Shown here piece by piece: positions 14,331 to 20,382 of a stretch of DNA of 25,147 bases. Below the pieces are notes generated by a model, which worked only from the letters and a program-made list of their open reading frames with translations, did not search any database and had not been told where the DNA came from. Origin of the DNA: Methanomassiliicoccales archaeon PtaU1.Bin030 (GTDB taxonomy: Archaea; Thermoplasmatota; Thermoplasmata; Methanomassiliicoccales; Methanomassiliicoccaceae); the NCBI GenBank assembly GCA_002067635.1, contig MVRB01000160.1, forward strand, positions 1 through 25,147, read 5' to 3'. A program made the position numbers and the translations under genes. Each line of letters begins with the position of its first letter. The stretch's first letter is position 1.

Positions 14331-15716
14331 TTGGCGTCGATCGAAAAAGCTTTGACAGTTTATGAGACCTATCTCCGTTCGGAGCGCGGTGCGAAGGTCA
14401 CCGAGAACGTGTGGGACAATAAGATCGTCCCCAATGCCGCATTGGCTCTAAAGGAGAAGTACGATATCTCATTCGGCGATGAGTTCATCCCCACCGACCC
14501 TGACCTGAAGAAGCGTCTGTTCCAGGCAGGGATGGAGATGCTTGTATCTGTAGGCATATACAACGTCGATACCGAGCGCATCATCAGGGTGACGGAGGAC
14601 GAGGTCAGGGCAGGCATCAGGGCAGCCCCCAAGCGCGTGCAGCTAGGAGAGTATGGGGACAAGGTAATGATCGAGCCCCGGAAGGGCAACTCGTCAAAAA
14701 AGCCTGTGATCCAGGGCGGTCCGACCGGTGCCACAGTCTCCGAGGACATGTTCATCCCCATGATACAGAGCTATGCCCAGGAGCCCATCGTGGACACCAT
14801 CGTCAATGGGGTTATGGCCACAGTGGGGGGCGTGTCGTCCACCACTAACACCCCCTTCGAGATAATGGGCACTCTGGCGGAGATCAGGGCGGTCCGAGAG
14901 GCTTGCGTTCGGGCCGGACGACCATACATGGCCATATAGGGCCCGGAGACACCGCTGTCCGCAGCGGGGCGTCTCGCCTGTGATGGCAAGGACGGTCTCA
15001 AGCCGACCGATAGTCACGAGGTCTCTCAGCTGAACGAGCTGAAGATAGACAACATGAGCCTGGCTATGATCGCTGGCTGGAAGCACAACGGCGATGTGAT
15101 AATGGTCGAGCAGATGCCCATCCTGGGAGGCTACATCGGAGGGATAGAGGAGACAGCGATCTGCGATGTCGCCACCACCCTGACGTCCTTCACCCTTCTG
15201 AACGCTCATTACCACCTCGACGGCCCTATCCACGTCCGTTGGGGTATGACCACGTCTCGGGAGACCCTGCAGGTCGCTGGTCACGTGGCTGCCGCCATAG
15301 ATGCTCATACCGACCTTCTCGTTGCGAACCAGTTCTACACCATAGCTGGCCCGTGCACCGAGATGTGCCTGTTCGAGATCGCCGCCCAAGCGCTGCTGGA
15401 CACTGCCAGTGGAAGAGAGCTGGTCTCCGGATGCGCATCGGCCAAAGGGGTCTCCGAGGACTGCACAACCGGCATGGAGGCGCGAATGCTGGGAGAGGTC
15501 TCCGCAGCGGCGGCGGGCAAGGATGTAGATGATGTCAACGCTCTGATGAAGAAGATAGTCCGTAGCTACGAACGGCAATACCTGACCGCTCCCCAGGGAC
15601 GTACTTTTCAGGAGTGTTACAATGTTAGGAAGGTGCTCCCGACCAAGGAGTATCTTCGGATCTATGATAATGCCAGCGAGACGCTCAGAGAGCTTGGCCT
15701 GGACCTGCCAAACTAG
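14331..15716 (+). CDS. mtmB: MtmB2, monomethylamine methyltransferase with pyrrolysine
   Basis: Second monomethylamine:corrinoid methyltransferase. One in-frame TAG at 14937-14939 is read as pyrrolysine (residue 203 from the chosen start) in the context MAI-Pyl-GPETPLSAAGRLA, giving 461 residues. Family stretches before it: VIQGGPTGATVSED, EIRAVREACVRAGRP; after it: DSHEVSQLNELKID, IMVEQMPILGGY, ECYNVRKVLPTKEY. The start is TTG 14331, with GGAG 7 nt upstream; no ATG fits the family N-terminus. The gene also ends in TAG (15714-15716). Alignment with MtmB1 shows that this second TAG is the real end, so the same codon has two meanings within one message. If the final TAG were suppressed, 37 more codons would follow before another TAG. 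Confidence 0.96.
14946..14975 (+). promoter_or_regulatory. PYLIS-like hairpin after the mtmB2 internal UAG
   Basis: The same stem as in mtmB1: GAGAC/GTCTC outside and CCGCTG/CAGCGG inside with a UCCG loop, 6 nt after the UAG. All 35 nt of 14943-14977 match mtmB1, including third codon positions. The terminal UAG of this gene has no such element. Confidence 0.6.
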
Positions 15717-15733
15717 TTACTTCCTGCACTGAC

Positions 15734-15760
15734 CTCACTTCAGAAGGGTGAGAGGGTTTT
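15734..15760 (+). terminator. Possible mtmB2 terminator
   Basis: CTCAC and GTGAG can pair around 9 nt, with TTTT at 15757-15760 close behind, just after the mtmB2 stop. On the opposite strand a U-run (15817-15822 complement) follows the P2 stop. The stem is short, so this is tentative. Confidence 0.3.
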
Positions 15761-15838
15761 GTCCTATGGTCGATCGATCGGTTTCGGAGCCAAGATGGTG
15801 CAATTAATCGTTAAAGAAAAAATAGAATAGATGGGAGC

Positions 15839-16399
15839 CTAAGGCCCCAAGTGCTCTTCGGAATCGAAACCTATCAGTATCGATGCTAGCTTGGGATCGT
15901 CCTCGAAACCATGCTTCTGCCTCAGCATCATATCGGAGGGAGCAGAGGGCGAGCAAGAAACGACGTTCTTCATGCCCATCTCGGTGATCTCCGGGAAGGA
16001 GACCGGCGGCATGACGAAGAACTCCATGGCCCTGCCTTTCCTCTCAGGATACATGACGAACTCCTCTGAGAGCCAGATGATCTCCTCCTTGTTCTCTTTC
16101 AGGAACTGCTCCTTTCTATAGGGGAGGATCTCCTCTCCCAGGACGGTACCATCATCGGAATACAGGACCACGGTGGCCTCTGGTGGCGGCCGGAAATCCT
16201 TGTTCTTGATTATGGCGAAAACATGCTGGCGCTTCAAGCACTCCTCCACCCCGGCATTGATGCAGGGGATCAACATCGCCGCCTTGATGTTCTTTTCAAT
16301 CTCTAGTATCTTTTCGCGGCACTCATCATCTAGCCGAAAGGCGTGAACGGTACCCTTCATCTCCGAAAGCCGTTTGATAATATCGTTCGTACCGACCAT
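15839..16399 (-). CDS. P2: conserved unknown protein (P1/P2/P3 family)
   Basis: Soluble protein of 186 residues of unrecognised family, with no signal or membrane segment. It is nearly collinear with P1, and the two agree strongly in their last 70 residues (MPPVSFPE, EMGMKNVVSCSPSAPSD, HGFED, PKLASILIGFDS). It is convergent with mtmB2, as if each mtm cluster had acquired one copy. The ATG at 16399 has no clear ribosome-binding site, but a TATA box (TTTATAATATCC, minus strand, about 16419-16431) sits at the right distance for a leaderless message. The stop codon is TAG. Both ends of the protein match P1, so the ends are likely right. Function unknown; the neighbours suggest a role in methylamine metabolism or Mcr. 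Confidence 0.87.
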   Translation of the reverse strand: MVGTNDIIKRLSEMKGTVHAFRLDDECREKILEIEKNIKAAMLIPCINAGVEECLKRQHVFAIIKNKDFRPPPEATVVLYSDDGTVLGEEILPYRKEQFLKENKEEIIWLSEEFVMYPERKGRAMEFFVMPPVSFPEITEMGMKNVVSCSPSAPSDMMLRQKHGFEDDPKLASILIGFDSEEHLGP

Positions 16400-16418
16400 A
16401 TGAGGGCAGCAAGATTTA

Positions 16419-16432
16419 GGATATTATAAACC
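16419..16432. promoter_or_regulatory. Bidirectional TATA element between P2 and the AhpD-like gene
   Basis: GATATTATAAACC reads as a TATA box on both strands. On the minus strand it predicts a start near the P2 ATG; on the plus strand, a start near 16452, upstream of the ATG at 16480. Confidence 0.5.
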
Positions 16433-16479
16433 TACTCTAAGAATTGGATTATCCATCCAACGCTTGGAAAGTACCTCGG

Positions 16480-16842
16480 ATGGAAGATTATTATACCGCC
16501 TGTGGCGCTCATCTCCGCATGAGCCTAGCTTTGATCGCTAAGCAGCAGCCCCAGGCCATCAACAAGTTGTACAAGCTGAAGCAAGAGGTCTTCAAAGAGG
16601 GCGCTCTGACCGCCAAGGAGAAGGAGCTGATAGCCGTTTCCGTTTCCTGCATCCTTAAATGCGATACATGCTTGGAGACCCACGCACTTGCGGCCGTCGA
16701 TCTGGGGGCCACCCGTGACGAGCTGAGGGAGGCCATGCTAGTGGCCATGTACCTGACCGGGCCATCAGCGGTTATCTGGAGCCCGATGGTCGACAAGATA
16801 TTGTCAGAGGAAGAGCCGCTCAGCAGTCAAAATCGAACCTGA
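16480..16842 (+). CDS. Carboxymuconolactone decarboxylase / AhpD-like protein
   Basis: Small all-helical protein of 120 residues. The hallmark is LKCDTCLETHALAAVDLGAT, with Cys61, Cys64 and His68, the redox CxxC-x3-H motif of AhpD-like members, preceded by LTAKEKELIAVSVS. Such proteins act as thiol-dependent peroxidases or disulfide reductases, or have unknown roles; in a strict anaerobe, oxidative defence or thiol chemistry is plausible. The ATG at 16480 is preferred over TTG 16444 because the predicted transcription start is near 16452 and GGAAAG lies 7 nt upstream of it. Its last 23 nt overlap the convergent small cysteine gene. Confidence 0.88.
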   Translation: MEDYYTACGAHLRMSLALIAKQQPQAINKLYKLKQEVFKEGALTAKEKELIAVSVSCILKCDTCLETHALAAVDLGATRDELREAMLVAMYLTGPSAVIWSPMVDKILSEEEPLSSQNRT

Positions 16843-17143
16843 CCGGTCTTTTCAAGCCTAGCCCCGCTGCCGCTTCTACAGATTTTATCATGGCCGAGGG
16901 GATGGGGCAGGCAGAATGAGCTAGGACCTTTCCGCAGGCAACGTACACAGGGTTGGTGGAGAACGGCATCTTCAAGGCCTCGAAGGGATCAAGACCGTCC
17001 TTAATAACTTCAGGTAGCTTCTTGACATATGGACAGTCGGTGACGAACTCGAAATGGACCACTCCATCGTCGTAGGTGGTGGTTATCTTGGTCTTGAACT
17101 TGCAAACGCCTGGATCGACGCACATGCTAACGTTGGAAGACAT
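16820..17143 (-). CDS. Small cysteine-containing protein, unknown function
   Basis: About 107 residues with six cysteines: DPGVC near the N-terminus, DCPYV, a central ACGKVLAHSACPIPSAMIK and a final DFDC. The DPGVC...DCP...H-x2-CPxPSA-x2-K pattern recalls a small family (possibly DUF6951) seen in methanogens and other anaerobes; I am not certain of the name. The cysteines and the histidine could bind a metal or take part in thiol chemistry. The start is uncertain: the ATG at 17185 overlaps the best TATA-like box (CTTTTTATGG), so I prefer the ATG at 17143, which also fits where the conserved part begins. It is convergent with, and overlaps, the AhpD-like gene. Confidence 0.7.
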   Translation of the reverse strand: MSSNVSMCVDPGVCKFKTKITTTYDDGVVHFEFVTDCPYVKKLPEVIKDGLDPFEALKMPFSTNPVYVACGKVLAHSACPIPSAMIKSVEAAAGLGLKRPVRFDFDC

Positions 17144-17385
17144 GTAGTCCACTGAGCTTCTCGCGCGCTCATAATCGTTTCCCATAAAAAGGCACAGTCA
17201 ACGAACCATTCTCACCTGAAGCCCCAAAGTTCCAGGCAGGTAAACCACCGTCGGTACGAAGAGCCCATGGATGCAGGGTAAGGATGCGCCCATCAAACCC
17301 ACCATCGCTTTTCCGAGGGAAAAACCGGCTTAAAGGTAATAAAGGGTGACCCCTCTTTGCCGCAGCAACCGCAAGGAAATAAAAG

Positions 17386-17394
17386 ACTTTATAG
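17386..17394 (+). promoter_or_regulatory. TATA box of atwA-mcrC
   Basis: ACTTTATAG lies about 30 nt before the atwA ATG, so the message would have a very short or no leader. The rest of the 17144-17419 gap shows no gene; a weak inverted repeat (AAAGGG/CCC-CTTT) lies near 17340-17357. Confidence 0.5.
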
Positions 17395-17419
17395 TGTTAA
17401 GAGGGGTTGTCGGTTGGAA

Positions 17420-19045
17420 ATGGCCAAGTCAACTGAATCTTTCGTGCTCATCAAGAACGTCAGCAAGCAGTTCGGGGACTCTTATGTATTGAGGGATGTG
17501 AGCGCTGTCATCGGGGCCGGCGAGATCCTCGGCCTTATTGGTAGAAGCGGCGCTGGCAAGTCCGTTCTCATAAACATGTTGCGTGGGACCCCCGACTATC
17601 ACCCGGATGCCGGCAAGGTCATTTACCGGGTCAACGTGTGCAGTTCCTGCGGCAAGGTCGACCTCCCATCGAAGGGTCGCCCCTGCCCCTTCTGCGGCGG
17701 CGCCACAGAGATCCAGGAGATCGATTTCTGGGACCTCAAGGAGGACGATCCCCTGCGCTCCCAGCTGCGCAAGCGCATCGCCATCATGCTGCAGAGGACC
17801 TTTGCCCTGTTCGGGGACATGACGGTCGTGGAGAACATCTTCGAGGCCCTGGGGGAGGATATGCTCGAGAAGGAGAAGGTGGAGAGGGCCCTCGAGCTTC
17901 TGAAGATGGTCAAGCTGGACCATCGTATCACTCACATCGCACGGGACCTGTCCGGTGGGGAGAAGCAGCGCTGCGTCCTCGCCCGTCAGCTCGCACGAGA
18001 TCCCATCCTCTTCCTTGCGGACGAGCCCACTGGGACGCTCGATCCCCATACGGCCGATATCGTGCATCAGGTCCTTGTCAACGCTGTCAACTCAAAGGGC
18101 ATGGCCATGGTGGTGACCTCGCACTGGCCCAAGGCCATCAACGCCATGGCGGACAAGGCTGTTTGGTTGGAATCTGGGGAGATGATGAAGATCGGTAAGC
18201 CGGAGGACGTGACCTCGGAGTTCACCGTGGGCTTCGACCTACGCACTGAGGACCGTGTCCAGATCGGAGAGCCTTTGTTAAAGGTCGAGAACGCTAAGCG
18301 TTACTTCTACTCATACACCCGGGGCGTGGTCAAGGCCGTGGACGACGTGTCCCTGGAGGTGAACGAGAAGGAGATCGTAGGCCTGGTCGGCCTCTCCGGT
18401 GCTGGCAAGACCACGTTGTCCCGCATGATCGGAGGGATATGCGAGCCCTCGGGAGGGAAGGTCCTGGTGCGCGTCGGTGACGATTGGGTCAACATGGCCG
18501 AGCCGGGACCGGAGGGAAAGGGGAGGGCGACCCAGTACATCGGGTTCCTGCACCAGGAGTTCTCGCTTTATCCCTTCGATACCATCCTCCAGAACCTAAC
18601 GGTATGCATCGGTATGAACCTTCCAGCGGAGCTAGCGAAGATGAAGGTCATCCAGGTGCTCCTGGGTGTGGGCTTCACCAGGCAGGAGGTGGAGCGGTTC
18701 CTGTACGCATACCCAGATACTTTGTCCGTGGGAGAGAAGCAGAGGGTAGCGCTGGCCCAGGTGCTCATACGCGAACCTCGGTTGGTCATCCTGGACGAGC
18801 CCACGGGAACCATGGACCCCATCACCAAGCTGGCCGTTGCCAGGTCCGTTCTCAACGCCAGGAAGGAGCTGGGAGAGACCTTCCTCATAGTCTCCCATGA
18901 CATGGACTTCGTTATGAACTGCTGCGATAGGGCGGTCCTGATGAAGGATGGAAAGATAGTCGTCGCCGGTGAGCCTAAGCTCATCATCGACCATCTGACA
19001 GAGAGCGAGAGCGCGGAGATGCTGGTGGAGAGTGCTTCCAAGTGA
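17420..19045 (+). CDS. atwA: AtwA, component A2 of methyl-CoM reductase activation
   Basis: Cytoplasmic ATP-binding protein with two fused ABC ATPase domains and no membrane part; it powers reductive activation of the F430 nickel in methyl-CoM reductase. It has 541 residues. First domain: Walker A GRSGAGKS (41-48), signature LSGGEKQR, Walker B LFLADEPTG. Second: Walker A GLSGAGKT, signature LSVGEKQR, Walker B LVILDEPTG. Between Walker A and the signature of domain 1 is a zinc-ribbon-like insert (Cys74, Cys77, Cys89, Cys92: CSSC and CPFC), as in AtwA proteins. The ATG at 17420 is chosen over an upstream TTG at 17357 because the TATA box is at 17386-17394. The stop overlaps the mcrC start (GTGA). 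Confidence 0.96.
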   Translation: MAKSTESFVLIKNVSKQFGDSYVLRDVSAVIGAGEILGLIGRSGAGKSVLINMLRGTPDYHPDAGKVIYRVNVCSSCGKVDLPSKGRPCPFCGGATEIQEIDFWDLKEDDPLRSQLRKRIAIMLQRTFALFGDMTVVENIFEALGEDMLEKEKVERALELLKMVKLDHRITHIARDLSGGEKQRCVLARQLARDPILFLADEPTGTLDPHTADIVHQVLVNAVNSKGMAMVVTSHWPKAINAMADKAVWLESGEMMKIGKPEDVTSEFTVGFDLRTEDRVQIGEPLLKVENAKRYFYSYTRGVVKAVDDVSLEVNEKEIVGLVGLSGAGKTTLSRMIGGICEPSGGKVLVRVGDDWVNMAEPGPEGKGRATQYIGFLHQEFSLYPFDTILQNLTVCIGMNLPAELAKMKVIQVLLGVGFTRQEVERFLYAYPDTLSVGEKQRVALAQVLIREPRLVILDEPTGTMDPITKLAVARSVLNARKELGETFLIVSHDMDFVMNCCDRAVLMKDGKIVVAGEPKLIIDHLTESESAEMLVESASK

Positions 19046-19644
19046 AGGGGCGCATCGGGAGGCACCTCAGCTTCGTGGAATGCCGGGAGTCTCGGGGTCT
19101 GGGTGTCGGTGGGGGCCTGGCCCAGCGTGCCACCATCTCGGAGAGCGGAAGGGACGTGGTGGCCGTGGCCATGGGGCCGGGCAAGAGGCACATAACCAAG
19201 CCCGTGTGCGAGATCACCTATGCCCTGAGGGAGGAAGGGATTGACACCAGCGTACTTGTCGTCAATGCCGGATCGGGCGTGCCCTCCGATGCGCCGGACG
19301 TCAGTACCGGCTCCATCTTCGGATTGGACCAGATAGAGATCGACAGGATACAGCAGTTCAAGATTGCACTGATACACCTGGGGAACGTCCGCAATCACTT
19401 AATCTACAAGGCCAGGCTGATTCTGAGGAACGTCGACCTCCCCGCCATAATCGTGTGCCAGGCTCCGGTGGACTTCGAGGACTTCGCCCGCATCGGGATA
19501 AAGACCCGAACGGTGATGCCCCGTAAGGAGAACATCGCCAGCAAGGGGACCATCATGGACATCGTCACGGGTGTGGTGAGGGGTACGACCTCCCCCCAGA
19601 ACAAGCTCGACGAGATAGTCTCCAAGGTCCGCAAGTACCTTTAG
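19042..19644 (+). CDS. mcrC: McrC, methyl-CoM reductase activation protein
   Basis: Protein of 200 residues matching McrC: GVGGGLAQRATISESG, VAMGPGKRHITKPVCEITYALRE, VVNAGSGVPSDAP, HLGNVRNHLIYKARLILRNVD, PVDFEDFARIGIKTR and SKGTIMDIVTGVVRG. McrC belongs to the complex that activates methyl-CoM reductase together with component A2 and Mmp proteins. It starts with GTG 19042, overlapping the atwA stop, so the two are coupled. Unlike Methanothermobacter, where mcrC is inside the mcr operon, here it sits with atwA. The stop codon is TAG; readthrough would add Pyl and 14 residues before the next TAG. It ends 1 nt from the convergent P3 stop. Confidence 0.96.
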   Translation: MKGRIGRHLSFVECRESRGLGVGGGLAQRATISESGRDVVAVAMGPGKRHITKPVCEITYALREEGIDTSVLVVNAGSGVPSDAPDVSTGSIFGLDQIEIDRIQQFKIALIHLGNVRNHLIYKARLILRNVDLPAIIVCQAPVDFEDFARIGIKTRTVMPRKENIASKGTIMDIVTGVVRGTTSPQNKLDEIVSKVRKYL

Positions 19645-19645
19645 G

Positions 19646-20212
19646 TCACTTTAATAGGTCGAAGCCCACGAGGTGGGTCCACCTCTTAGGCCCCATGAAG
19701 CCCATGATCTCCCTGACCATGTCGTCCGTCATGGTGGATAGGCTTCCCGAAGTGACCCTTGTTATGCCTTCCACACCTTCCAGGTGCTCGAACTCCGTCT
19801 CATTTATGAGGAAGTAAGGTTCCCCCTCAATGTCTATGTCCCCGTGAAGGATGAAGTCCTCGGATAGGAACCTGGTCTCGGGCTTCTCCTTCAGGATCCT
19901 CTCCCGCTGCGCAGGCGTTACGTACTCGCCCAGCACCTGTCCCTTCTGGTCCATCATGTATAGAAGCCCCATGTCATCCACGAGTAGGTCCACATCGCCC
20001 ACGAGGACTAGGCTAACTTCTCTGTCAAGGGCCTCCCACACGCCCTTGTTAATGAATGGCATCAGGCCCCCGCAGGCACCGTTCTTCTCCGCCTGTTGTT
20101 CTGACTCCACCACTCGCTTCTTCAGCTCCGGATCCAGAAATCTCATGTCCAAGACCCCAGGTATGGTCCTGATCTTCGCTTCCACGGTCGACAGTACTTG
20201 ATCTCGGTCCAT
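19646..20212 (-). CDS. P3: distant member of the P1/P2 family
   Basis: Soluble protein of 188 residues. Similarity to P1 and P2 is weaker but collinear: FLDPELKKRV near residue 23, INKGVWEAL, GQVLGEYVTPAQRERILKE, TRFLSEDFI, FLINETEFEHLEGV, RVTSGSLSTMTDDM and a final HLVGFD matching ILIGFD. The ATG at 20212 is chosen because AGGTGAGAG lies 6 nt upstream; the GTG at 20224 is part of that site. The length then equals P1. A TATA-like AAATATTAAAG lies upstream near 20243-20255. It sits antisense between mcrC and mmp3, interrupting the Mcr-activation genes. Homology is judged by eye and needs a profile search. Confidence 0.83.
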   Translation of the reverse strand: MDRDQVLSTVEAKIRTIPGVLDMRFLDPELKKRVVESEQQAEKNGACGGLMPFINKGVWEALDREVSLVLVGDVDLLVDDMGLLYMMDQKGQVLGEYVTPAQRERILKEKPETRFLSEDFILHGDIDIEGEPYFLINETEFEHLEGVEGITRVTSGSLSTMTDDMVREIMGFMGPKRWTHLVGFDLLK

Positions 20213-20224
20213 GATTTCTCTCAC

Positions 20225-20382
20225 CTATCAGGATTAAGGACACTATTCTTTAATATTTCCGCGTAAGAACGATATGTCCGGTCGGCCATTATGCTGGACC
20301 ATACAGCCATTCAGCCATACCGTCCCAGTGCCTCAGCGGGAGAAACGATAATAACCCCTAGCGTATTCTACGACAAGACCAG
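20225..20382. promoter_or_regulatory. Divergent promoter region between P3 and mmp3
   Basis: About 160 nt without a gene. For P3 (minus) the TATA-like box is near 20243-20255. For mmp3 (plus), ATAATAAC around 20348-20355 is about 30 nt before the ATG, which lacks a ribosome-binding site, so a leaderless message is likely. A direct repeat CAGCCAT occurs twice near 20303-20318. Confidence 0.4.

Noticed and set aside
14694..15578. Minus-strand reading frame of about 294 codons opposite mtmB2
   Set aside because: Same situation as the mtmB1 antisense frame; it mirrors conserved MtmB codons.
17338..17357. AAAGGG/CCC-CTTT inverted repeat upstream of atwA as an operator or terminator
   Set aside because: Short, with a bulge and no T-run; not distinguishable from chance.
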